Shown here piece by piece: positions 10,115 through 17,960 of a stretch of 64,000 nucleotides of DNA. The translations under genes were made by a program, and so were the position numbers. Numbering within the stretch: position 1 is the first letter of the stretch; each line of letters opens with the position of its first letter. The notes under the pieces are model-generated. The model was not told the DNA's origin. It saw nothing but the letters and a program-made list of their open reading frames with translations, and searched no databases. Location: the NCBI RefSeq assembly GCF_003287935.1, contig NZ_CP030287.1, positions 1,426,001 to 1,490,000 of the forward strand, written 5' to 3'. This DNA comes from Streptomyces sp. ICC1 (GTDB lineage Bacteria; Actinomycetota; Actinomycetes; Streptomycetales; Streptomycetaceae).

Positions 10115-10513
10115 TCATGCCGCGCCGAAGACCTCGACCTTGCAGCGCGGGCTGCCGGATCGGGCGATCCGTGCGTCGCACGTGACGAGCGGCACCTGGA
10201 GCCCCTCGGCCAGTGCGACGTAGGTGGCATCGCATGCGGAGAGGTTCGCGTACAGCTCCCGCACCCGGGGCAACACCGGGAGGTGCTCCATCCGCCTGAC
10301 CGGCAGGAGCCCGAAGTCGTCCCAAGCCGAGTCCAGTTGGCGATCGGAGAGCTTGCCTCCCCGATGGCGGCCGAGCAACGCCTGGGTGACTTCCACATCG
10401 AGCAGGTAGGGGGCGGCGAGCCGTTCACCCCTCACCCGATCGCGTAAGGCCTCGCCCACCGGGCCCGCGTCGGCGACCAGCATGACGACCGCGCTCGCGT
10501 CGATCACGATCAT
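10115..10513 (-). CDS. vapC: PIN-domain toxin, VapC family
   Basis: 132-aa PIN-domain ribonuclease, the toxin of a type II toxin-antitoxin pair. The acidic Mg2+ site is readable: Asp5 in VIDASAVV, a Glu in LLDVEVTQALL (about 41), Asp in SACDATYVALAE (about 94) and Asp in LVTCDARIARS (about 112). The stop of the upstream antitoxin gene overlaps its ATG by 4 bp, which couples translation and places the toxin second, as usual in vapBC. Confidence 0.87.
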   Translation of the reverse strand: MIVIDASAVVMLVADAGPVGEALRDRVRGERLAAPYLLDVEVTQALLGRHRGGKLSDRQLDSAWDDFGLLPVRRMEHLPVLPRVRELYANLSACDATYVALAEGLQVPLVTCDARIARSGSPRCKVEVFGAA

Positions 10514-10740
10514 TCGCGCCGCCGCCCGGCATCGAGGTCGCCGAGAACCTCGTCCACGCTCAGCTCGGCCGAGACCCGGGAGCGGATGCGCTCGACGACG
10601 TCCTCGACGGACGGTGTCGCGGCCTCTTCCTCCAGGAGGGTCCGGGCGTACGCCTGCAGTGACTGACGGCTACGCGCGGCTCTTATCTTGAGCTCTGCGA
10701 GCGCTTCGTCGGACAAGTCGCGGACGTACAAGGTGGCCAT
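10510..10740 (-). CDS. vapB: Antitoxin, VapB family (ribbon-helix-helix)
   Basis: 76-aa antitoxin. The N-terminus MATLYVRDLSDEALAELK is a ribbon-helix-helix (FitA/VapB type) DNA-binding motif; the acidic C-terminus (VEDVVERIRSRVSAELSVDEV) would wrap into the PIN-domain toxin. It should neutralise VapC and autorepress the operon. The ATG at 10740 fits the family length. The 248-base region up to tetR at 10989 holds both promoters and no other gene. Confidence 0.83.
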   Translation of the reverse strand: MATLYVRDLSDEALAELKIRAARSRQSLQAYARTLLEEEAATPSVEDVVERIRSRVSAELSVDEVLGDLDAGRRRE

Positions 10741-10961
10741 GCAGCCAGAATAGTCGCAGTGCAAGCATTCCGCTAGCACGGTATTCGAGCTCGGCGCACA
10801 GGCGTGCGCAGGGGCCGCGGGGCACACGCTCAGCGTGGTTCCCGCGACCCCGTCCAGGTGCCGGTCACCGCACTAAGCGGTCTTGAGTAAGTGCGTTGCG
10901 GTTGTGGTACATGCTCCGCAGCGGTGATGTCCTCGTGACGCCGGCCGGGATTGCTTATCAA

Positions 10962-10975
10962 ACGGGTCGACCCGT
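10962..10975. promoter_or_regulatory. Palindromic operator of the TetR gene
   Basis: ACGGGTCGACCCGT is a perfect 14-bp palindrome ending 13 bp before the TetR-family ATG, flanked by an A/T-rich stretch that could hold the -10. Autorepressing TetR regulators commonly bind such a site. The palindrome is seen; binding is inferred. Confidence 0.6.
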
Positions 10976-10988
10976 ATCGTAAATCGGT

Positions 10989-11576
10989 ATGAGTTCCTTT
11001 CCGTCCTCCAGGGGACGTCCCAGGGATCCCCGCTCGCACGAGGCGATCGTCAGCGCGACCACAGAGCTGGTGATCGAGGTTGGCTACGCCGCGACATCGA
11101 TCGGGGCGGTGGCTGCCCGTGCCGGTGTCGGCAAGGACACGGTCTACCGGCGGTGGCGGGGCAAGCCGGAGTTGGTCTTCGAGGCCGTGTTCACGACCAC
11201 CGACCATGCTCCGGCCCCAGACACCGGAACGCTGGCCGGGGACCTGACCGCACTGCTGCGGGGCCTGGTCGACGAGTTCCACGCACCGGCCGCCGCAGCG
11301 GCGCTCCCGGGGCTGCTCTCTGACTTCGCCGCCGATCCGGTGCTGAAGGCGCGCATCCGCAGCGACTTCCTGGCCCCCTCGAAGGAGCGGCTGCTGATCG
11401 TCTTCGAGCGTGCCGTGGAGCGCGGGGAGATCGCGGCCGACACACCCGTGGATCTGGTCCTGGACACGCTGGCAGGAGCCGTGTTCTTCCACATCGGCCT
11501 GGTCGGGGAACACCCCGACCCTCAGCTGGCCGGCCGGCTGGCTGCTGTCATAGCCAAAGGAATCGAGATCCGATGA
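10989..11576 (+). CDS. TetR/AcrR family transcriptional regulator
   Basis: 195-aa regulator. The N-terminal helix-turn-helix is clear (RSHEAIVSATTELVIEVGYA, then IGAVAARAGVGKDTVYRRWRGK, residues about 17-62), followed by an all-helical ligand-binding domain of the TetR_C_11-like type with about 130 residues. Its stop overlaps the start of the next gene by 4 bp (ATGA), so the small membrane protein is its co-transcribed partner and probably its target. A palindrome just upstream suggests autoregulation. Confidence 0.88.
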   Translation: MSSFPSSRGRPRDPRSHEAIVSATTELVIEVGYAATSIGAVAARAGVGKDTVYRRWRGKPELVFEAVFTTTDHAPAPDTGTLAGDLTALLRGLVDEFHAPAAAAALPGLLSDFAADPVLKARIRSDFLAPSKERLLIVFERAVERGEIAADTPVDLVLDTLAGAVFFHIGLVGEHPDPQLAGRLAAVIAKGIEIR

Positions 11577-11953
11577 ACGGCTGGCTTCTCGCAGCGGGCA
11601 TCACCGCGTCCGGTGTGGCCGCAGCGCACATCGTCGGCGGGCACCGGGATGTGGTGCGCCCGCTGCTGTCCTGCGGACTCGCAGACGAACCCAAGCGCGT
11701 CCTTCATGCCGTGTGGCACATGGTGAGCGTCGACCTGGTGCTCTCCGCAGCCGCCTTGGTCTACCTCGCGCTGGCGGACGATACGTCAGCAACCGGCCTG
11801 GTGGCGTGGTTCGTGGCTGCGCACTTCGTCGCGTACGCACTCGCTTTCCTGGTCGTCACGCTGTCGGTCGGCTGGCCGAAGCCACTGCTCCGGCTGCCGC
11901 AGTGGATTCTGCTCCTGCCGGTCGCGGTCCTGACAGCGGCGGGCGCCGCGTAG
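11573..11953 (+). CDS. Small integral membrane protein
   Basis: 126-aa protein with four predicted transmembrane helices (about residues 4-21, 44-66, 71-95 and 103-124). It overlaps the TetR gene by 4 bp and is translationally coupled to it. No catalytic motif is visible; many such TetR/small membrane protein pairs are of unknown function. Confidence 0.7.
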   Translation: MNGWLLAAGITASGVAAAHIVGGHRDVVRPLLSCGLADEPKRVLHAVWHMVSVDLVLSAAALVYLALADDTSATGLVAWFVAAHFVAYALAFLVVTLSVGWPKPLLRLPQWILLLPVAVLTAAGAA

Positions 11954-12026
11954 CGACAGCCCCGGAGAGATACAGCCCCGGTGCCCGCGGGGCTGATCCG
12001 AGCCGCCAGCAGCCTCCCCGCGCACA

Positions 12027-12807
12027 AGCTGAGCGGTCTCGGTGATGCGGGCTGCGGTTCGGGTATGAGGCAGGGCAGGGAGGGGCTGCCCATGCCGAAA
12101 ATCTTGCGTGTGGAATTGACGTCTGATCAGGAACGCGAGGTGTGTGAGCGTCTGCGGGCACGCGATCTCGCGCCGGGTACCAGACTGCGTCTGGACTACG
12201 TACGGCTGATGGGTCGGGGCCTGACCGTGCCCGAAGTGGCTGACCTTCCTCGACGAGAGCGGGTTCGCCCCGACCATGCCCACCGGATACACCTGGTCAA
12301 GGGTAGGACAGCGGGCCGTCGTGCCGCGCGAGGACAAGAAGGGCCGACGTGTGAACGTCCTCGGGGCCCTGACGGTGGGACAGCATGCCGATCTGGTCTG
12401 GGAGAGGACCTGCGGCAAGATCGACGCGGTCATGCTGCCGGAGTTCGTGTGCGTGAGGCTGGCCCGCCTGCCCGGCGGGGCCGCCGCACGGGACAAACCT
12501 CCCGCGGGCTTCACACGGGCACGGCCGTGCACCGTCGTCCTGGACAACGCCTCCGCACACGTGGCCCGTGTCTTCAAAGGGCGCCGCGAGGAGCTCGCCG
12601 CCATCGGCGTCGAACTCTTCTACCTCCCGCCCCGCAGTCCCGAGCTGAACGACATCGAGCGGGTGTGGCGCTCGGCGAAGTACGAGGACTACCCCGAGCG
12701 CGTCCACACCACCAACGGAGCGGTCGGCACCGCAGTCGACCAAGCCCTGAACAGACAACGCGCACGCATCAATGGATCAGCAGCGAACTTCACCAAAGCC
12801 GCTCAGC
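12027..12807 (+). mobile_element. Degenerate IS630-type insertion sequence
   Basis: A 781-bp remnant bounded by imperfect terminal inverted repeats of 21 bp: AGCTGAGCGGTCTCGGTGATG at the left (12027-12047) and the complement of AGCTGAGCGGCTTTGGTGAAG at the right (12787-12807), 17 of 21 matching. It encloses an internally deleted transposase. An obvious TA target duplication is not visible at these ends. The right repeat supplies the stop codon of the neighbouring nuclease-like gene. Confidence 0.75.
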
Positions 12808-12899
12808 TGATCGCGCGGATGGTGTTCCAGCTGCTCTGGCCGACCGTGGTGCGGGTGCCGTCCACCGGGTCGCCCGCGCCGTTGGTCTCGCCGGCGTAG
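12092..12899 (+). pseudogene. IS630-family transposase, internally deleted and frameshifted
   Basis: The first frame (from ATG 12092) encodes the N-terminal helix-turn-helix of an IS630 transposase (MPKILRVELTSDQEREVC, then RGLTVPEVA). Near 12234 it jumps to the DDE catalytic domain in another frame: WLTFLDESGFAPT carries the first Asp, VVLDNASAH the second, and SPELNDIERVW the Glu. Roughly 100 or more residues between HTH and DDE are missing, so it cannot make a normal transposase. The second frame reads past the IS end to 12899. Confidence 0.82.
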
Positions 12900-14575
12900 A
12901 ACATCAGCGTGCCGGTGCCCTCGTTCGTGGTCGCCCACAGGTCCGCGACCCCGTTGCCGTCCGCGTCGCCGGCGCCCGCCAGCAGCGGCCGGTTGCCGGT
13001 CCCGTACCCGTGCCCGTACTCGGTGCGCTCGCCGAAGGTGCCGTCGCCGCGGCCCCGGTAGAGCCACAGCTTCTCGTCGTTCGCGTCGCGCGCGAACAGG
13101 TCGACGCGGCCGTCGTGGTCGGCGTCGCCCGCCGCGCTCAGGCTCATCGGGGACCAGCCCCGCGTGCCGATCTGCACCCCGGACCTCACGCCGGGTCGGG
13201 CGGCCGGGTCGCCCGCGTACAGCCACAGGGTGTCGCCGAGGGTGGCGATCACGTCCGGGTGGCCGTCACCGGTGGCGTCGCCGACGCTGACCACCTTGGA
13301 GTCGGCGGGGAAGCCGGTGCCGATCCGCACCGGGGAGGCCAGCGTGCCGTCGCCGCGGTTCGGGTAGACGCGCAGCTCGGTGCCGACGCGGGCGACGACG
13401 TCCTCGGTGCCGTTGCCGGTCCAGTCCCCGCGGTGGGAGACGGAGGCGCCGGCCCAGCCGCCGCTGCCGATCACGGCGGGGCTGCCGGTGACGGCGCCGT
13501 CGCCCCGTCCGGCGTAGAGGCGGAGCTTGCCCTCGTCGTCCACGGCGACCAGGTCGGACCTGCCGTCACCGTCCATGTCCCCGGCCGTCGGAGCGCCGCG
13601 CAGCACGGCGGTGACGGGGGCGTGGTCGGAGACCCCGCTCGGGGGGCCGCTGTCCGGCTCGTTCGGGGTGGTGTCCATCCGCGCCGAGTCGATGGCGCAG
13701 GAGGCGAAGCGGTTCGCGCCGACGGCCTTCGTCGTGAAGAGGTGGTCGAGCTCGTTCCAGGAGTGCCCGCCCGTGCCGACCGTGTCCCAGCCGTGGTACG
13801 TGAACCCGTCGATGCAGTGGTCGTACGCGCCGGTCAGCGGCGCCATCTCGGCCGCGCCCGCGTTGCGGTTGAAGTCGCCGCCCAGGACGGTGCCGCCGGG
13901 AGCGTGCGCGTCGACGAACGCCTTGACGTTCCTGATCTGCGCGGCGGCGCGGCTCGCCTGGCCGGGGATGACGTGGGTGGTGCAGGGCGTGGTGCTCCAG
14001 CCCTCCACCGCCACGCACAGCGCCGCGAGGGTCTGCTTGTCGTCCGCGGAGGCGGGCAGCGTGTTCTCGGACCAGGAGCCGGTGACGGTGCCCTTCACGG
14101 CCAGCAGGATGCCGAGCTCGCCGGTCAGGCCCGCCCGGCAGTCGGTCCGGCCGTCGGGGCGCGCGCCCTTGGCGTGCCGGATGGACCATGCGGGGCCGAG
14201 CCGCTCCTGGAGCAGCGCCATGTGGCTGCCGGCGGCGCCGCCGCAGACCTCCTGCAGCATCACCACGTTGGCGCGCCGCTCGTCCACGACCTTCTGGACC
14301 TCGTCCATCTTCACCGCGGGCTGGTCCCGGTACGCGCAGTAGCCCGCGTCCCCCCGGTTGCCGCCGGCCTCGCCGCAGATGTTCCAGGACACGACCCTGA
14401 TCTCGTTCTGCGCCGGGCCCGCGGCCAGGGCGGTCTGGGTGGCCTGGGTGGCCTGGGCGGCCTGGGCGGCCTGGGCGGCCGGGGCCGAGGACGCGACGGC
14501 CGGCGAGGTGCCGAGCGCAGCCCCCAAGGCCGTGAAGGCCGCCGCCGCGGACATGAGCATCCGTACCGATCTCAT
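12803..14575 (-). CDS. Secreted endonuclease/exonuclease/phosphatase with FG-GAP repeats
   Basis: 590-aa exported protein. A signal peptide (about 1-29) and an Ala/Gln/Thr-rich linker precede an endonuclease/exonuclease/phosphatase domain (about 50-320) with the expected VVSWNICGE, MLQEVCG, GGDFNRN and SDHAPV motifs, that is the Asn, Glu, Asp-Asn and Asp-His active-site residues. The C-terminal half holds four to five FG-GAP/VCBS-like repeats with Ca-binding loops such as GDMDGDGRSDLV and GDATGDGHPDVI. Probably an extracellular DNase or phosphoesterase. Its last codons (Ser, stop) lie in the IS630 inverted repeat, so the natural C-terminus may have been slightly altered. Confidence 0.85.
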   Translation of the reverse strand: MRSVRMLMSAAAAFTALGAALGTSPAVASSAPAAQAAQAAQATQATQTALAAGPAQNEIRVVSWNICGEAGGNRGDAGYCAYRDQPAVKMDEVQKVVDERRANVVMLQEVCGGAAGSHMALLQERLGPAWSIRHAKGARPDGRTDCRAGLTGELGILLAVKGTVTGSWSENTLPASADDKQTLAALCVAVEGWSTTPCTTHVIPGQASRAAAQIRNVKAFVDAHAPGGTVLGGDFNRNAGAAEMAPLTGAYDHCIDGFTYHGWDTVGTGGHSWNELDHLFTTKAVGANRFASCAIDSARMDTTPNEPDSGPPSGVSDHAPVTAVLRGAPTAGDMDGDGRSDLVAVDDEGKLRLYAGRGDGAVTGSPAVIGSGGWAGASVSHRGDWTGNGTEDVVARVGTELRVYPNRGDGTLASPVRIGTGFPADSKVVSVGDATGDGHPDVIATLGDTLWLYAGDPAARPGVRSGVQIGTRGWSPMSLSAAGDADHDGRVDLFARDANDEKLWLYRGRGDGTFGERTEYGHGYGTGNRPLLAGAGDADGNGVADLWATTNEGTGTLMFYAGETNGAGDPVDGTRTTVGQSSWNTIRAIS

Positions 14576-14810
14576 CAATTCCCCACCCGTTCCCGCGTGA
14601 TGAGCGACGGATGCCCCGCCGGCCACGCCCATGCTCGCCCACACCGCACCCGTCCGGCGTCGGAGCCGGGGCGGAGCAGGGGGGTGGGACGGCCAGTCAG
14701 GGGTTACCGCACGGGCTTCACCCGTACGGCCCGCTTCGGGCCCCGTCCCCCGGGTAGGGGACGGGCCGTCCTTCCCCGATCCATCCCCCGATCCATCCCC
14801 CGGAGCGCCC

Positions 14811-15614
14811 GTGCCCGACATGAACGGCCCCTACAAGCCCGGCACCCCCTGCTGGATCGACCTGATGGTCCCCGACCAGCAGGCCGCCATCGACTTCTAC
14901 AGCGACCTGTTCGGCTGGCAGGGCGAGATCGGCCCGCCCGAGACCGGCGGGTACGCCGTCTGCACCCTCAAGGGCAAGCCGGTCGCCGGGATCATGAAGG
15001 CGATGAACCCGGACGGCAGCGTCCCCGACCCGATGCCGCCGACCGTGTGGACCACGTACCTGGCCACCGACGGCCTCGACGGCACCCTCAAGTCCGTCAC
15101 CGATGCCCACGGCAAGGTCGTCCTGGGCGCCATGGACGTCATGGACCTCGGCCGGATGGCCGTCGTCGCCGACCCGACCGGCGCCGTCGTCGGCCTGTGG
15201 CAGGCCGGCACCTTCGACGGCGCGGGCATCGTCAACGAGCACGGCGCCCTCATCTGGAACGAGCTGAGCACGAGCGACGTCCCCGCCGCGGCCGCGTTCT
15301 ACACCTCCGTCCTGCCGGTCTCCACGACCGCGTCCAAGATGCCGGGAGCCGAGGGGTACACGGAGTTCCTCGTCGGAGGCCGCGCCGTGGGCGGGATGAT
15401 GGACCTGGCGAACCTGCCCCCGGGCACCCCGCCGCACTGGCTCGCCTACTTCCACGCGGACGACGTGGACGAGGTCCAGGCAGCCGCGGTCCGCGCCGGC
15501 GGAGCGGTCCTGAAGCCGTCCTTCGACATGCCGGCCGGCCGCATGGCCGTCCTGGCCGACCCCCAGGGCGCCCCCTTCGCGGTCATCACGGCCAGCCCGG
15601 AAATCATCGACTGA
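14811..15614 (+). CDS. VOC family protein (two glyoxalase-like domains)
   Basis: 267-aa protein of two tandem vicinal-oxygen-chelate domains: residues about 10-125 (PCWIDLMVPDQQAAIDFYSD onset) and 138-260 (LIWNELSTSDVPAAAAFYTS onset). Tandem VOC proteins of this family are annotated as glyoxalase/bleomycin-resistance-like in Streptomyces, usually without proven activity. GTG 14811 has CGGAG just upstream; ATG 14820 is an alternative. Its 3' end overlaps the convergent antiporter gene by 11 bases. Confidence 0.8.
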   Translation: MPDMNGPYKPGTPCWIDLMVPDQQAAIDFYSDLFGWQGEIGPPETGGYAVCTLKGKPVAGIMKAMNPDGSVPDPMPPTVWTTYLATDGLDGTLKSVTDAHGKVVLGAMDVMDLGRMAVVADPTGAVVGLWQAGTFDGAGIVNEHGALIWNELSTSDVPAAAAFYTSVLPVSTTASKMPGAEGYTEFLVGGRAVGGMMDLANLPPGTPPHWLAYFHADDVDEVQAAAVRAGGAVLKPSFDMPAGRMAVLADPQGAPFAVITASPEIID

Positions 15615-16506
15615 CAGCCCCCGGCCGGCCCGCCCGGCCCGCCCCCGCGATCCTGGAGGCCGAGCGGCACGCCGCCCCGGCCCCTGCCTCTTTTACACAT
15701 CTGCCCCTGCCGCCGAACCGACCCGGCAGCCCCCCGCGCACCGGGCCGAGGAGCAGCAGCGCGAGGGCTGCCACCCCCGCCACCGAGAGCGGCGCCCCGC
15801 CCGCCAGGACCGCGGTGAGCACCAGCCAGCTGCCGCCGTCCCCGACCGCGGCGGCGAACAGGGCGAGCCGCCCGGGCTCGGTCCGGGTGAGGTCCAGGTC
15901 GGCGAGGATCCGGGCGAGCACCGGGAGGGCCGTGATGCTCAACGCGCAGCCCACGAACAGCACGAAGGAGAGTGGGTCCGCGCGCGGCCCGGCGAAGGCG
16001 AGCAGCCAGGTTGCGGCGACCGCGCCGACCGCGAACGGCACGAGCATCGACGCCTGGCTGACCAGCAGGGCCTGCGTCGCCGCGCCCCGCAGGCCCTGCC
16101 CGGCCAGCTCCCGCCCCACCCCGAACACGAAGAGGACCAGGCCGAGTTGGGCGAGCCCGTCCAGGAGCCGGAGCGAGGGGGCGGGGAACAGCCAGCCCGT
16201 GGCGGCCGGCGCGAAGTGCCCGAGCAGCGAGGGGCCGAGCGCCAGCCCCGCGCAGATCTCCCCGATGACCGGCGGCTGCCCGGCCCGCCGCGCGATCCGG
16301 CCGCCGAGGTGGGCGGCCGCGAGGATGACCGCCACGGCCAGGAAGAAGTGCCCCGTGGTGTCCAGATGGGGCACGGAGTCCGCCGCCCCGGAGGCTCCGC
16401 CCGTTCCGCCCGCTCCGCCCGCGAAGTGGACCGCCACGCCGCCGATCACGGCGGCGGGCACCAGCACGGTGCCCGCGAGGGCCCCCCAGAACCGTCGGCC
16501 GCGCAT
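15604..16506 (-). CDS. Cation/proton antiporter (CPA2/Kef-type), C-terminally truncated
   Basis: 300-aa membrane protein with the N-terminal half of a monovalent cation:proton antiporter: one leading helix, then HFFLAVAVILAAAHLGGRIA, QPPVIGEICAGLALGPSLLG and LGLVLFVFGVGREL, typical of Kef/NhaS-like proteins. About seven or eight helices are present. Past VGDGGSWLVLTAVLAGG the sequence degenerates into a basic Arg/Gly-rich tail, whereas family members continue to 12 helices and about 400 aa. It is therefore probably a non-functional truncated gene. The ATG at 16506 starts a reasonable N-terminal helix. Confidence 0.6.
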   Translation of the reverse strand: MRGRRFWGALAGTVLVPAAVIGGVAVHFAGGAGGTGGASGAADSVPHLDTTGHFFLAVAVILAAAHLGGRIARRAGQPPVIGEICAGLALGPSLLGHFAPAATGWLFPAPSLRLLDGLAQLGLVLFVFGVGRELAGQGLRGAATQALLVSQASMLVPFAVGAVAATWLLAFAGPRADPLSFVLFVGCALSITALPVLARILADLDLTRTEPGRLALFAAAVGDGGSWLVLTAVLAGGAPLSVAGVAALALLLLGPVRGGLPGRFGGRGRCVKEAGAGAACRSASRIAGAGRAGRPGAVSR

Positions 16507-16673
16507 GGCCGCCTCCCCCCGCGTGTCGGGCCCCAGTGTCAGCACGGGGGCGCCGCGGGTGTCGAGTACGCCTGCCCCGAACTCCGACTCCGAACTCCGA
16601 CTCCGAGCGCCGAACATCGCACGGCCGAAGCGGGCCGACGCCTGACCGGCATCCTGCCGGCCACCCCGCGCGC

Positions 16674-17654
16674 CTACGCCACGGAGGACGGGCCCGCGCG
16701 CCCGGCGGTGACGCCGGAACGCCCCGGCAGGTCGGCCGAGACCAGCGCGGCGGCTCCCGCGGGGTCGCCGGCCCCGCGCGCGAGCAGGAGCTCCACGTCG
16801 TACGCCGCCGACGTGCCGCGGGCGCCGAAGCCCAGGGCGAGCCCCGGGCCGAAGAGCTCCGCCGAGACGGCCGCGTCCAGGTCGGGCCGCAGCCGGTGCA
16901 GCGCGCACACCAACTCCCAGGCGGCCGCGTCCAGCCGGGCCCTGCGCACCGGATCGCACGCGTGCACGGCGGCGGTGACCCCGGCGCCTTCGGGCTCGTA
17001 GTCCAGCAACGCGGGCAGCAGCTCGGGGGCGCCCATGATCCGCGCCGCGTCGAAGGTGTGGACGTGCGCGCCGTCGGGGTGCGCGAGCAACTGCGCCAAC
17101 AACGGGACGGCCCGCGGGTCGCGGCGCCGGGCGAGTCCGCGGACGCCCTCCTCCCGGACCTCGCGGTCCTCGTCGCCCGTGCGCTCCCAGAGCGCGGCGC
17201 GGACCTCGGGGCCGTCGGCCTCCAGCTGGAAGCCCAGGACGAACGTCGCCCGGTCGCGGACCCGCGGGTCCGCGTCACGGGTCAGCGCGAGGAGCGCGCG
17301 GACGGCGTCCGCGTCCGGCGGGCAGCCGGCCAGCCCCGCGAACGCTCCGGCCGCCTCCAGGCGCACCCGGTCGTCGGGATGCCCCGCGAGGACGGCGAGT
17401 GCGGGAACGGCGCGCCCGTCGGCCGTCCCGCCGAGCGCCTCCGCCAGGGCCCGCAGCACCCGTACGTCGCTCTCCCGCCGCGCCAGGGCGACCAGCGCGG
17501 TCGCCGCCCCGGCGCGCACCGATTCGTCCCGCTCGGCCGCCCGGCCCAGCAGCGCGCAGCCGCGCTCGCGCGCGGCCGGATCGCCGTCGCCCATTCGTGC
17601 CAGGCCGCGCGCCAGTGCCGGTGCGACGGGATTTGCCTCCCTACCTGATTCCAT
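16674..17654 (-). CDS. HEAT-repeat protein
   Basis: About 326-aa protein built from repeated helical pairs of roughly 32 residues (ESVRAGAATALVALA, DDRVRLEAAGAFAGLA, DPRVRDRATFVLGFQL, DREVREEGVRGLA), a HEAT/PBS-lyase-type scaffold for protein binding. No catalytic motif is seen. The start is uncertain: ATG 17654 begins just before the first repeat; an in-frame ATG at 17723 is also possible. Confidence 0.7.
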   Translation of the reverse strand: MESGREANPVAPALARGLARMGDGDPAARERGCALLGRAAERDESVRAGAATALVALARRESDVRVLRALAEALGGTADGRAVPALAVLAGHPDDRVRLEAAGAFAGLAGCPPDADAVRALLALTRDADPRVRDRATFVLGFQLEADGPEVRAALWERTGDEDREVREEGVRGLARRRDPRAVPLLAQLLAHPDGAHVHTFDAARIMGAPELLPALLDYEPEGAGVTAAVHACDPVRRARLDAAAWELVCALHRLRPDLDAAVSAELFGPGLALGFGARGTSAAYDVELLLARGAGDPAGAAALVSADLPGRSGVTAGRAGPSSVA

Positions 17655-17960
17655 TCCGGCATCGTGGTGCACGAACCCGCGCCCGCGTGATCCGGGTTCG
17701 CACGTGCCCGGCGCATTTGCCATTGCCGGGAAAACGTCATGCTCCGGGTTATGCGATTTTCCTGGTACGGCACACGCATCTGACGGCCGAATTGATTTTC
17801 CGGGGCCTCTCGGAGCCAATCCGGAGGGGTGGGCGCCGGCACCCGGTGTTTCGACCGGTGAACGTCCGGCGCGCAGGACCCGCCGGACCCGCCGGACCCG
17901 CCGGGCGCGCGAGGGGCCGCGGTTCCGCCGATCCGGAACCGCGGCCCGTGCGCCGCGGCC
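17655..17960. other. Intergenic region with repeats and carboxylase terminator
   Basis: 306 bases between the HEAT-repeat gene and the carboxylase gene. The part nearer the HEAT gene is less GC-rich than its surroundings and probably holds that gene's promoter. A short GC-rich direct-repeat tract of CGCCGGACC units lies at about 17877-17905, followed by a hairpin terminator. I see no gene here. Confidence 0.6.
17914..17947 (-). terminator. Terminator of the acyl-CoA carboxylase gene
   Basis: Inverted repeat GGGCCGCGGTTCCG with a perfect complement, 14-bp arms and 6-nt loop, 14 bases beyond the carboxylase stop codon. It marks the left edge of the metabolite locus. Confidence 0.8.

Noticed and set aside
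14820..15614. VOC protein as a cluster resistance gene
   Set aside because: It lies outside the SARP-regulated region, beyond the carboxylase terminator, and has no bleomycin-type context.
11981..16645. A 1554-aa plus-strand open frame
   Set aside because: It runs antisense through the nuclease gene and others; only its first codons near 12092 match a transposase. A shadow frame.
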